A DNA stretch of 44,019 nt. Source: Paenibacillaceae bacterium. GTDB taxonomy: Bacteria > Bacillota > Bacilli > Paenibacillales > Paenibacillaceae. Positions 16,988 to 27,200 of the stretch are shown piece after piece. Numbering within the stretch: the first letter of the stretch is position 1; each line of letters opens with the position of its first letter. The stretch is from positions 12,202 through 56,220 of the forward strand of contig REGQ01000038.1 in the NCBI GenBank assembly GCA_004134985.1, given 5' to 3'. Both the position numbers and the translations under genes were made by a program. The notes under the pieces are model-generated. The model was not told where the DNA came from. It saw only the letters and a list, made by a program, of their open reading frames with translations, and ran no database searches.

Positions 16988-19900
16988 TTGAAAAATATTT
17001 TGAGAGACAAATTTCTTATTGCATTGCTTCTATTAACTATCCTTATTGGTTTTGGCGTATGGATATCTGAAAAGGCGGAGCAGAACATCCCTTCCGCAAA
17101 TGGCGGCATATTTGATTTGGACGGGTGGGATTTTGAAGAAAGCGGAATCCTTGCGCTGGATGGAGAGTGGGAGTTCTATCCAAATCAGCTGCTTACACCC
17201 GATAGTATTGATGGGCAACGCTCTAAAGCGTATTTTATACAAGTGCCAGGCAAGTGGAATGGCATGCAGTACGACGAGGGACAACAAATGCAGGGCAAAG
17301 GTTATGGCACCTATCGGCTGCTGGTCAAGCATGCTCCGGCAGAAGGTCTGCTGGCCATATCCAAAAACTATGTTCGGTTCGCCGACAGACTGTACGTTAA
17401 CGGGCAGCTTCTGGGTGAATCCGGCCAGCCGGGTCAGTCGAAGGAAAGCTATCAGCCACGCAATGTACCGTATACGGTATATTTTCAAAATACAAGCGAT
17501 GAAGTAGAGATTTTGCTGCAGGTCGCGAATTTTGATTTTCGCATTGGCGGAATTACAAACTCGCTGCAGTTAGGACTTGGCAAGCAGATGGAAGTGAGGA
17601 AGAGCTTCCAGGTCGGTCTTGAGCTGATGGGAGCCGTTATTTTGCTAATTTTCGGCTTTCTGCATTCTGGACTCTACCTGTGGTTTCATAGAAATCCGCT
17701 GTTAATTTTGTTTGGTGCCTTTTTATTTTTGTTTGCGGTGAGCGTAGTAATGAACGGTGAAAGAATCGTTTTGCAATTGATGCCGGAGTTGTCCTTTGAA
17801 CTGCTATTCAAAATAAAAAATTTTGTCATCTATATGATGCCTGCGCTGTTGTTCTTTATTTCCTGGAGACTGCTGGGGCAAGCTGGCATCCGTAGACTGC
17901 TGCTGATCTCGTCGGGGGTGCTCGCTGCTTATTGCATCGGCATTGTTGTGCTGCCCTTTCGAATCTACTCCTACGTCCAGGATGCGGTATATATCGGTTT
18001 GACAATGGTCGGTATCCTACTCCTCTGCTTCTTGTTTCATTCTTACGTCAAGGAGCGGTATGGCTCACTTGGCCGTCGCCAATTTCAGCTGTACATGGCG
18101 GCGGTATGGTCCGTTCTGCTGACGGGAGTCATCGTCGCCTGGAACAGTCGGAATATCATTTCGATGATGCTTGCCAATCTGACGTTTATGTTGTTTGTTC
18201 TGTTTCTATCCATGATGCTGCTGCACCAATATATTAGTGCCTATTCTGCTATGCAGCGGCTTGCAGCCAAACTACAAAAGGCAGATGTCATGAAAGACGA
18301 GTTTCTATTGATTACTTCTCACGAGTTAAATACGCCGCTTCATGGCATCATTAATTTGTCGCAAACGCTTTTGAAAGAGCCATTGAAAAAGTCAGCCGAA
18401 TCCGAGATAAGAGAACGATTGCAATTGATTCGCAATACAGCTTACCGTATGTCCAATATGGTCAAGGATATTATCGATGCAGCCAAAATCAAGGAAGGCA
18501 GACTGGATGTAGAGACAGGGAGGGTGGACCTTGTTACCTGTGTCTCAGTGGTCATTGAAGTGTTTGGCTTTCTTGCCAAAGGCAAAAATACGGTGTTGAC
18601 GCATCAAATTGATCCCGCGGCGCGCTATGTCTTTGCGGATGAAAATCGCTTGATGCAGGTGTTGTACAACGCAATTAATCATAGTTTGGTTCAAGTCCAG
18701 GATGGCATCGTTGTCATCGCCAGCAGGCAGAAAGAAGGTGCCGAAGTTGTTATTGAGATCAGCAGGACGGGCATGAAAGATCACATGATTGGCGGGAGCC
18801 AAGACGCGGATGAGGAAAAGGAAGGCTACGGGTTTGCCGTCGGCTTGTCGACTGCCTATGAGCTGACCCAATTAATGGGTGGGAAATTCGTGCAAGACAA
18901 TGACAGAGGAAAGGTTGAAATTACGCTGCCGGCAGCAGAAGCGGCTGGGATTAATGAAAGTGCAGCAACCAGCGAGTTGCCCAGTGGGCAGCAGCTTCAT
19001 ACGGACTTGGGGGGCAGCAGAACGGCTAAGGAAGGAGCAGCCAAAATACTGATTGCCTCCGCAGACCCTGTTAATGTCGAGCATTTGTACAGTATGCTAG
19101 TAACAGAGGGATTCGAGGTCATCTGCGCCAGCACAGATAAAGACGCCTATTCATTGATTGCGCGCATTAATCGTCCGGATATTGCGCTCATCGATGTCAT
19201 GCTTCCCGATACAAACGGGTATGAGCTTTGCCGTCGTATCCGACAGCATTTTACGCTGGCTGAAATGCCCGTATTGTTTATTGCTGCGCGCAGTACACCT
19301 GCCGATATTGAAGCCGGCATCGCCGCAGGCGGCAGCGATTTTATTGCCAGACCGCTTGATGCGGGAGAAATCCGTGTGCGTATCAATACACTGCTGTCTA
19401 TGAAACGATTGGTCAAGGAATCAGCGTTGAACGAAATGGCATTTTTGCGCTCGCAGATCAAGCCGCATTTTCTGTACAATACGCTCGGCACTATCATGTC
19501 GCTTTGTTATACGGATGGAGCGAGGGCGGGTGAATTGCTTGGTGTATTCAGCAGATATTTGCGCAATATTTTCCATTTGGACAATACGGAAGAGACCGTC
19601 ACACTAAGCAAAGAAATGGAAATGATCCAGGCCTACATCGATATTGAGCAAGAGCGATTTGGCGATCGGGTTCAGGTGGAGTTTAACGTTGACGAGGCGC
19701 TATACAGCTGTCAGGTAATGCCCCTTACGATTGAGCCATTGGTGGAAAATGCGATTCGACACGGGGTACTAAAGAAAGTGAGCGGCGGTATGGTGCGGTT
19801 GACGATCAGGCGGCAAGAGGAATTTATTCAGGTGGTCGTAGAGGATAATGGCGCCGGGATGATGCCAGGACAAGTGGAGTCCATTCTCCAGCCAGGCAAG

Positions 19901-20062
19901 CAGGGCGAAGGGGTAGGCTTCCGCAATATTATGCGCCGGGTTGCCCATTTGACAGGGAAACCGCCTGTTGTAGAGAGCGAATTAGGCAGAGGGACGAAGG
20001 TTACGATTTGGCTGCCGCTCATCTACACTTCGATGAAAAATCTAAACGACATGAACGGGTGA
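16988..20062 (+). CDS. 7TM hybrid sensor with two histidine-kinase modules and a receiver domain
   Basis: 1024 residues from a TTG start. In order: a membrane segment (8-26), an extracellular galactose-binding-like domain of the 7TMR-DISM type (about 45-200), seven membrane segments (about 210-420), a HisKA helix with SHELNTPLHG (His445), a CA domain (about 540-650), a receiver domain (about 695-805, phospho-acceptor Asp736), and a LytS-type kinase with QIKPHFLYNT (His827) followed by a second CA domain containing VEDNGAGM and EGVGFRN. The first CA domain lacks the Asp of the G1 box: SRTGMKD stands where DTGxG is expected. It may therefore not bind ATP. The partner regulator follows 56 bp downstream. 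The ligand is unknown. Confidence 0.92.
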   Translation: MKNILRDKFLIALLLLTILIGFGVWISEKAEQNIPSANGGIFDLDGWDFEESGILALDGEWEFYPNQLLTPDSIDGQRSKAYFIQVPGKWNGMQYDEGQQMQGKGYGTYRLLVKHAPAEGLLAISKNYVRFADRLYVNGQLLGESGQPGQSKESYQPRNVPYTVYFQNTSDEVEILLQVANFDFRIGGITNSLQLGLGKQMEVRKSFQVGLELMGAVILLIFGFLHSGLYLWFHRNPLLILFGAFLFLFAVSVVMNGERIVLQLMPELSFELLFKIKNFVIYMMPALLFFISWRLLGQAGIRRLLLISSGVLAAYCIGIVVLPFRIYSYVQDAVYIGLTMVGILLLCFLFHSYVKERYGSLGRRQFQLYMAAVWSVLLTGVIVAWNSRNIISMMLANLTFMLFVLFLSMMLLHQYISAYSAMQRLAAKLQKADVMKDEFLLITSHELNTPLHGIINLSQTLLKEPLKKSAESEIRERLQLIRNTAYRMSNMVKDIIDAAKIKEGRLDVETGRVDLVTCVSVVIEVFGFLAKGKNTVLTHQIDPAARYVFADENRLMQVLYNAINHSLVQVQDGIVVIASRQKEGAEVVIEISRTGMKDHMIGGSQDADEEKEGYGFAVGLSTAYELTQLMGGKFVQDNDRGKVEITLPAAEAAGINESAATSELPSGQQLHTDLGGSRTAKEGAAKILIASADPVNVEHLYSMLVTEGFEVICASTDKDAYSLIARINRPDIALIDVMLPDTNGYELCRRIRQHFTLAEMPVLFIAARSTPADIEAGIAAGGSDFIARPLDAGEIRVRINTLLSMKRLVKESALNEMAFLRSQIKPHFLYNTLGTIMSLCYTDGARAGELLGVFSRYLRNIFHLDNTEETVTLSKEMEMIQAYIDIEQERFGDRVQVEFNVDEALYSCQVMPLTIEPLVENAIRHGVLKKVSGGMVRLTIRRQEEFIQVVVEDNGAGMMPGQVESILQPGKQGEGVGFRNIMRRVAHLTGKPPVVESELGRGTKVTIWLPLIYTSMKNLNDMNG

Positions 20063-20118
20063 GGCGGATCAAGGTGCAGATGACGCAGTCATTACGTAAA
20101 GGAAGGGAAGGTGAAATG

Positions 20119-21270
20119 ATGATTAAGGCATTTTTGGTAGACGATGAGGAGCATGCGCTCAATATACTGGAAATCTTTCTGGGACAGATTGGCGGCATTG
20201 AAGTGATTGGACGCTCAAACAACGGGTTTGATGCCATCAGCCAGCTGGGAACGCTTCGTCCCGATATTCTGTTTCTAGATATTGAAATGCCGGAGATGAG
20301 CGGCCTTGAGCTGGCCGATATTATTTATGGAAGCAATGGGGAACTGCCTATTATTTTTGTAACCGCATATGATCAGTATGCAATTGCAGCTTTTGAACAG
20401 GGGGCGATGGATTACATTTTAAAGCCGCTGGAGATCGAGAGGCTTGCCAAAGCCATTGCCAGAGTTGATCGCAGAGCGAATCTGTCGGGTACGGGCGAAC
20501 TTGAGGAAGGCGCTTCAGAAGAGCTGTCTACGGCTGACCTCCCCAGGTTCACGATTCAAATGCTGGGCACATTTTATGCGGGAGCACGAGGAGAACCGAG
20601 CATGAAGTGGCGCATCTCCAAGGAGAAAGAAATGCTGTCCTACCTGGCGTTAAAAGGAGAGGGGCGCGTCCATCGTGATCTCATTATTGAAGATTTATGG
20701 CCTGATGAAACCTATCATAAAGCCAAAATTTACATGCACACCTGTGTAAGTCTGCTGCGTAAAAGCTTTAAGAAATTAGGGTTTGATGGTGTTGTAAAAT
20801 ATGAAAATGAACGTTATTTCCTTGATTTGGAACGGATAGATATCGATGTCTTGCGCTACAAGCAGCTAATAAAAAACCTGAAGAACAGTGCCTATGCAGA
20901 ACCAGCAAAAATTGAAGAGGCGTTGGCTGTCTATCAGGGAATGATGTTCAAGGATGAGGACTATGTGTGGGCGGAACAAGAAATCGAGCTGCTGGAGAAA
21001 TCGGCCGTGGAGTGGCAGATTACGCTGGCCAAAACCTACCTTGGTCTGCAAGAGTACGAGAAAGCTGTCAAAACGGCAGAATTGATTATGGCTTATTCCC
21101 CCTATTTTGAAGAAGCGTATCGTCTGGGGATGGAAGGCTATCAAAAGCTGGGGAGAAATGATCAAGTGCTCCTCGTGTATCAAAAACTGTGCCTGAAGCT
21201 TGAGGAACTGGATATTAAGCCTTCTGCGATGACGAAAGTGCTTTATGATGAAATATTTTTGGGCGCATGA
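20119..21270 (+). CDS. Response regulator with SARP/BTAD-like output domain
   Basis: About 383 residues. The receiver domain (1-120) has VDDEEHAL, the phospho-acceptor Asp in LFLDIEMPEMSG, a conserved Thr in FVTAYDQYA and Lys in YILKPLE. A winged-helix-like segment (about 150-230, with KWRISKEKEMLSYLALKGEG and DLIIEDLWPDE) and a helical BTAD-type region (about 240-380) follow. This is the SARP-like regulator layout found beside 7TMR-DISM kinases in Paenibacillus. GGAAGG/AAGGTGA precedes two adjacent ATGs (20116 and 20119); spacing slightly favours the second. It is expected to receive phosphate from the preceding kinase. Confidence 0.9.
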   Translation: MIKAFLVDDEEHALNILEIFLGQIGGIEVIGRSNNGFDAISQLGTLRPDILFLDIEMPEMSGLELADIIYGSNGELPIIFVTAYDQYAIAAFEQGAMDYILKPLEIERLAKAIARVDRRANLSGTGELEEGASEELSTADLPRFTIQMLGTFYAGARGEPSMKWRISKEKEMLSYLALKGEGRVHRDLIIEDLWPDETYHKAKIYMHTCVSLLRKSFKKLGFDGVVKYENERYFLDLERIDIDVLRYKQLIKNLKNSAYAEPAKIEEALAVYQGMMFKDEDYVWAEQEIELLEKSAVEWQITLAKTYLGLQEYEKAVKTAELIMAYSPYFEEAYRLGMEGYQKLGRNDQVLLVYQKLCLKLEELDIKPSAMTKVLYDEIFLGA

Positions 21271-21471
21271 ATTTACTGAATTCGTGTAATTGAGCCGCTT
21301 GAAATTAGTTTTATTAAATGCAATCCCGAATTTTTTGGAAGAGGATAGTTCTTAGTGCCTAATTTGAAAAGGCGCATTAACAGGAATTGACCTTGTATAA
21401 CGTAACTTGCACGCCAGTTATTGGGTAAGAAACCTCCCTTGAATAAGGAAAATGAAGGCATAAAAAAATCC

Positions 21472-21520
21472 AAAAAACCTTGTCGAAACAGCGGAAAATG
21501 CTAATTGACAGGTTTTTTTT
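21472..21520 (+). terminator. Terminator-like hairpin after the response regulator
   Basis: AAAAAACCTTGTC pairs with GACAGGTTTTTTTT, with one bulge and a loop of about 22 bases. The T run ends at 21520. It also contains the -35 hexamer of the next promoter. Confidence 0.6.
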
Positions 21521-21533
21521 GCCATGCTATGCT
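21505..21533 (+). promoter_or_regulatory. Sigma-A promoter for the first beta-helix protein
   Basis: TTGACA at 21505-21510 and TATGCT at 21528-21533 are separated by 17 bp, and a TG one base before the -10 makes it an extended -10 promoter. It is about 60 bp upstream of the ATG at 21595. The -35 hexamer lies in the descending arm of the preceding terminator hairpin. Confidence 0.75.
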
Positions 21534-21594
21534 ACATTTTAATTCATAGTAAATCAATGTGAATTAACTGTATTAAACATTGAGGAGGATTCAT

Positions 21595-24018
21595 ATGACG
21601 GGGCAGACACAAACACAGACACAGACAAGAAGAAAGACAGACGATTTCAAAACGGTTTTCGCCGTTGCGGTGGCTTTTGCACTCGTATTCTCTTTGTTCG
21701 TCCATTTGCCGAAGGCATCGGCAGGCGAAGCGAAGACGGCATTGGACATTTCGAAAGGCAGCATTACGATTGAGAACAATAAAGTTACGGCAAAGACAAG
21801 CTCTGGAGCGGCTGCTGCCTATAATCCTCACGGCTACATACTGAGCGGCACTTCTACCAGTAATACGGTAACGATCAAGGGCGGCGAGCATCACATTACG
21901 CTGCAAAGTTTGAAAATCAGCACCGGCTACAATGGTTCTTCCCCGATTTCAATCGAAAACCCCAATACGAAAGTGACGATAACCCTAAGCGGCACAGACA
22001 ATCAATTAACTTCAGGCAATCCCAAAAAAGCAGCGATCAGTGTTCCGGAAGGCACGACGCTGGTCCTTGACACGATTGACAGCAGTAACCAGGGCGCATT
22101 GCATACAATTGGCTATGGAGGCACAGCAGCCGCGATCGGAGGGAACGAGTCCGTCACAGCCGGAACAATTGTTGTCAACCACGGCAAAATCAACGCAACC
22201 TTCGCCCGCAGCGGCAATAAAGGAGCAGCGATCGGCGGCGGCCAGTCTGGTGCCGGTGGAACAATTATCATTAATGACGGGATTGTGAGCGCGGAGTCAT
22301 ACAGCGGGAGCGCGTCAGCCATTGGCGGCGGGTACTCTGCAGGAGGCTATGGCGGCAAAGCGACAACTGTAACGATTAACGGCGGGACCGTGACGACGAA
22401 AATCCCCAATACGGCAGCCTATGATTCCATTGGTTACGGGAGTGTAGCATCCGCACACCGGTCGGCAGTGGAGAACGCCACGTCCGTCATCATTAACGGC
22501 GGCCACCTATTCAACAAAAATGACAGCAACAACTTGACTTCGCTTTTGTACAAACGGCAGCCAGTCGATGGCAGCGGAACGACATTATTTTCTACCGGCA
22601 TCAAAGTGGAGAGCTTGCCTTCCAATGGTACGCTGGTGCGGCTTGACTACAATGGAAGCGAGCTGACAACGACGACGGTTAATGGCGGTTACGTTTATCT
22701 GTTCCTTCCTGTCGGCACGCAAGCGGTGACGGCAACAGCGATTGAAACCGGCGTTGCTTATTACGGAACAGCAACAACAACGGCAAGCACCGCAAGCCAT
22801 CCGAACAGTACAGGAACAGTTGCAACGACGATCAAAACAGCACCGTCAATTGCCATTGTTAATGATGCAGCAGATGATACAGTGCTGAATGACGGGAAAA
22901 CAAGCACATTGGAAGTGGCTAACTTGGCTTCGATTGTGAACAGTGGCGATTACCCGCTTGAATACGGTACAGATTATACAGTGCAATGGTATAAAGGCTC
23001 CACACCTGTGGCTGGCAATGCGGACGACAACACACGTTTGACTGTGACACCAGATAAGGGGGACAGTTACAGAGCCAGATTGGTGGCAACGAACGATGGC
23101 ATAGCAAAGGGAACAAGTTCCTATTCCGGTTCGCAGACCGCGCTAGGAGCCGTTGATTCTGGGGTGCCTGCTGTTGGAGTTGGCACGGTGCTTAGCGTGG
23201 ATACAGAAGCCACCTTTACGAAGCAGCCTGACCCGACGGCTGGGGCAATTACGTATACGGTCAAACTGACAGCCGACGATGCCGCCCATACCCCGATTGA
23301 AGGAGCGACAGTGCGCTTTTATCAGGATGGATCGAAATATCCTTACACCCGGGTGACGGGCAAAGGCGCCGATGCGGGAGTCATAACTTTTACGTTCAGC
23401 GCACTGCTGCCTGGCGAGCACGCGATTAAAATTGCTTTTGACACGGCCAAGATCAATGGGGTATTGTACAACGAATCCGTGTATACGAAGGAATTTACAG
23501 TTACTAAACCGAAGCCGCCGGTTGGTTTTACGACCGTAGCAGCCAAAACCGATACAACCAATGGCAAAATTTATGGCGTGGATGAAACGCAGGAATATAT
23601 CAAGTGGATTCCGACAATCGGCAACAATCAACAGATTTACCCGGTTGTAGGAAATGTTATTGAAAATGTTGGACCAAGCCTGTACAGCATTCGCTACAAA
23701 GCTTCCTATGACGGCGATGTGTACCAGTTGGCATCCGATTATCGTTATCTGGTATGGGTACAGACTGCACAATGGACGGTAACGCCTGTTGCTACGGATT
23801 CTGTCGTCTGGGGAACCGGCCCCATTGATGTCGTCGCAGGAGGAAGCGCAGAATTCTATGTGGCACCGATTGATGGTTACGAAATTAAGGAGAGAGACAT
23901 TCAGATCAAATACGCCGATTTCTCCTACGACAGCAGCACAAATATTTTACGTTTGAGCCGTATTACGAGTGATATTCGCATTTCGATTCAAGCCACGCCA
24001 ATTCATGAAATTGAGTAA
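21595..24018 (+). CDS. Secreted beta-helix carbohydrate-binding-like protein without anchor
   Basis: 807 residues from the ATG at 21595, with GAGGAGGA upstream. Residues 1-43 form a signal peptide (charged QTQTQTQT-rich start, hydrophobic core, KASA cleavage site). Residues about 50-300 are a Gly-rich right-handed beta-helix with repeated segments such as GAAIGGGQSGAGGTIIINDG and VTINGGTV, resembling surface beta-helix proteins of Clostridia and Paenibacillus. Ig-like domains follow, including VQWYKGSTPVAGNADD near residue 465 and a Big/invasin-like domain around 525-640. No SLH, LPXTG or lipobox is seen, so it should be released or held by a partner. It shares roughly its first 500 residues with the next gene. 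Confidence 0.85.
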   Translation: MTGQTQTQTQTRRKTDDFKTVFAVAVAFALVFSLFVHLPKASAGEAKTALDISKGSITIENNKVTAKTSSGAAAAYNPHGYILSGTSTSNTVTIKGGEHHITLQSLKISTGYNGSSPISIENPNTKVTITLSGTDNQLTSGNPKKAAISVPEGTTLVLDTIDSSNQGALHTIGYGGTAAAIGGNESVTAGTIVVNHGKINATFARSGNKGAAIGGGQSGAGGTIIINDGIVSAESYSGSASAIGGGYSAGGYGGKATTVTINGGTVTTKIPNTAAYDSIGYGSVASAHRSAVENATSVIINGGHLFNKNDSNNLTSLLYKRQPVDGSGTTLFSTGIKVESLPSNGTLVRLDYNGSELTTTTVNGGYVYLFLPVGTQAVTATAIETGVAYYGTATTTASTASHPNSTGTVATTIKTAPSIAIVNDAADDTVLNDGKTSTLEVANLASIVNSGDYPLEYGTDYTVQWYKGSTPVAGNADDNTRLTVTPDKGDSYRARLVATNDGIAKGTSSYSGSQTALGAVDSGVPAVGVGTVLSVDTEATFTKQPDPTAGAITYTVKLTADDAAHTPIEGATVRFYQDGSKYPYTRVTGKGADAGVITFTFSALLPGEHAIKIAFDTAKINGVLYNESVYTKEFTVTKPKPPVGFTTVAAKTDTTNGKIYGVDETQEYIKWIPTIGNNQQIYPVVGNVIENVGPSLYSIRYKASYDGDVYQLASDYRYLVWVQTAQWTVTPVATDSVVWGTGPIDVVAGGSAEFYVAPIDGYEIKERDIQIKYADFSYDSSTNILRLSRITSDIRISIQATPIHEIE

Positions 24019-24035
24019 ACCAATCGAATAAATGG

Positions 24036-24249
24036 GGCTAAAAACCAAAATAAGTGCTTGACGGCTGCGAGAAAGGCAGCGAAGGGTTGTAGGGATGTTG
24101 GCAAAACGAAGTGGTCGCTTTTTAAAGCCGGATTTCAACCTTTTAAAAATTAGCATAAGAAATCCGGCTTTGAATGGCGATTGAAAACACCCTGCGAACC
24201 CGCAGCAGCACATCCGAGTCTCGTCAAGCACTTATTTTTAGGTAGAGCC
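24036..24249 (+). mobile_element. 214-bp MITE, family A, copy 1
   Basis: The terminal inverted repeats start GGCT and share AAGTGCTTGACG about 15 bases in. The interior has a strong hairpin, AAAGCCGGATTTC pairing with GAAATCCGGCTTT. An 8-bp direct repeat ATAAATGG flanks the element exactly (24028-24035 and 24250-24257). It has no coding capacity. A copy of the same length lies at 37241-37454 in the opposite orientation. The GGCT ends and 8-bp duplication resemble ISL3-family transposons, which is inference. Confidence 0.9.
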
Positions 24250-24270
24250 ATAAATGGAGGGCATTATAAC

Positions 24271-27200
24271 ATGAAAACAAGCAAAAAACGGCCTCAAGCG
24301 TATCGGCTGCTCAGTATTCTTGTCGGGATCGCCGTTATTCTAAATGTTCTTGCTGCTGCTCCCTCAGCGGCACGGGCGGACGAGGCAAAGACGACGCTGG
24401 ATATTGCCAAGGGCAATATTGTAATTGACAACAATAGTATTACAGGCAAACAGCCTGATGGGACGAATGTAACGGCGGCAAATCCGAATGGGTATATTAT
24501 TATCTCATCCTCAACTGCAATTACAAGCAATTCGGTAGTTATCAGAGGGGGAGTGGAGCATACAGTCATTCTCGATAATGTAACCATTAAAAGGAGTGAT
24601 TACAACAGTGTCGCTCCTGTATCGTTAACAGGGACAGGGACGAAAGTTAATTTGATTCTCAAGGGAGCCAATACGTTGCAAATTGGCAACGGGGCTACCC
24701 ACAGGCCAGCATTGAGCGTGCCGGAAGGAACGGAGCTGGTGATCGATACGATCGACGGCACAAACAGCGGCGGGACATTAAATGCAGCAAGTCTTGGCGT
24801 TACAGCAGCGATCGGCAGCGATAAAACGACGGCGGCAGGCAAAATTGTCATCGATCATGGCACAATTTCGGCGAAGTTTGCCGGTTCAAACAACTCCAAC
24901 AGCACCGCGGCCGTCATCGGCGGAGGAGAAGGGCAAGCCGGCGGCACGATCATTATCAACGATGGCATTGTTGTTGCGGACAACTACAATTCGGTAACGA
25001 ACAGCGGCGCTTCGATTGGCGGGGGAGCCGCGCCTGCGGGATACGGCGGCAAAACAACGCATATTACAATTAATGGCGGCACAATTATAACCAAGGTTCC
25101 TAATTCCGCCACTTTTGACTCCATTGGCTACGGCAAGCCTGGAGAAAGCTACGGGGATGCGGTACGAGCATCGACAACGGTGATCGTTAACGGAGGGCAT
25201 ATTTATAACAAAAATGTCAACGGCAATCTAACTCATCTTCTCTATAACCGACAGCCTGTCAATCGTGATGGAGTCTCGCTTTATTTAACACGGATAACAA
25301 AGGCCCTGGAAGACGGTAATCCGTTTGCTGATGGTGCGGCGGTTAGCGTAGCTTATGGGCAGCACAATCTGGTGACGGAGGCCATTAGCAGCAGCCGCGC
25401 TGTTCATTTGTTTTTGACTGCCGGCACTCAAGACATTGTCATTACGCATGACAACAAAGCCTACTATGGAAAAATAGAGACGACTACGAATACCGGTACA
25501 CAACCAAACAGCTCAGGTACCGTCTCAAGAACGCTGAAAAAACCCATTGTACCAGTGATAGAGGTAGTGGCCGGCGCCGGAACGCCTGATGAAGTGAATT
25601 TCTATGCCGGTGCTGAGAACACGCTGTCCGTAACCAATCTCGACCAAGTGGTCAACAACAGCAATTATCCGCTGGTCTATGGCGTAGATTTTACTGTCCA
25701 GTGGTTTAAGGGGACAAGTCCAATTGCTGGCAATGCAGATGATCCGTCCAAGTTGACGGTAACGCCAGCGAAAGGGGAAACCTTTAAAGCGCGTTTCGTA
25801 GCCATTACAGATGGAAGCAGCAAACTGGATAGCAGCGTGACGAATGACTCCAATGTCCAGATTGCCGATTGGGAAAGCAGGATCATCGCTTTTAAAAATT
25901 TGAAAGAGACCTACCAATATAGCGAAGAAATTGAAATAGAAACGGAGATCAGCGCAGGCGGCGGACAGGTCACCTTCGCGAGCTCCAACCCGGCGGTTGT
26001 AGAGATCGACCCGGCATCAGGAGCTTTAACAGCGAAACGAAGCGGGACGGCTGTCATTACGGCAAGCGTTCCGCAAGATGAGGCCGCCAAGCTCTCGTAT
26101 GCTGAGGCAAGCGGCACGGTTATCGTTAACGCCATTGCACCATCGGTGCCGACCGGCGTAACTGCGGAAGCAGGCAATGCTCAGGTTGCGGTAAGCTTTG
26201 ATGCTCCCGCTGATGATGGCGGTGGCGATATTGTCAGCTACACCGTGTCAGCCTGGGAGGACGAAGCGCAAGCTCCGGCCGGGTCGGCGTCTGGGGCAGC
26301 CAGTCCAATTACGGTGAGCGGGCTGACCAATGGCGTCAACTATACCTTTAGTGTGGTCGCGACGAATGAGAGCGACAGCTCGGAACCGTCCGCGCATTCG
26401 ACATCGGTCGCGCCAATCGCTGATCTGCCCTCAGCACCTGTGAATGTCCAGGCGACTGCGGGTGATCAATCTGCGTCAGTAAGCTTTGACGCTCCTGACA
26501 ACGACGGCGGCAGCCCCATCACAGGCTATACGGTAACGGCCTGGAACAGTGCGACTGGGAACGCTGACCAAACGGCCGAGGGAGCCGCGAGCCCGATCAC
26601 GGTCAATGGGCTAGCGAACGGAGTTAGTTACACGTTTACCTTGGTAGCGAAAAATGTGAGCGGCAATTCCGCTTCATCCGCGCATTCGGAAGCGATAACG
26701 CCAACGGATGGACTGACGATTCCGTCCGCGCCAACGAATGTTATCGCCGCTGCTGGCAACAGACAGGCGGTGGTGAGCTTTACAGGTTCGGACAATGATG
26801 GGGGCAGCGCCATCACAGGCTACACCGTTACGGCCTGGAATGGCGCAACGGCAGCTGGAACAGAAACCGGGTTGGCCAGCCCCATTACGATAACGGGTCT
26901 GGTGAACGGCACGGTATACACGTTTACCGTTGCAGCCTCCAATCAGGTAGGGCGTTCAGAGGAATCAGCGCCTTCCGCGCCTGTTACGCCAGTCACACCA
27001 ACGACATCGCCGGAAAATCCGGTCGTTTATTATCCGCCCGCGCCTCAGACAGCAACGGTGCCGGGTACGGGATCGGCTGCTGGCGACAGCGCGAAGGCTG
27101 TCGTAACAGTAACAGCGGGGGAGGCCGCTAGCGGTGGCTTGCCGGATGGTTCGATTCAGATTGCGGTTCCGGCTGGCGCTGCGAGCAAGGCGTTCCAGCT

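Noticed and set aside
21603-21630. Repeated ACACAG/ACACAA tract at the start of the first beta-helix gene as a possible phase-variation switch
   Set aside because: The unit is six bases long and codes Gln-Thr pairs, so gain or loss of a unit keeps the frame.
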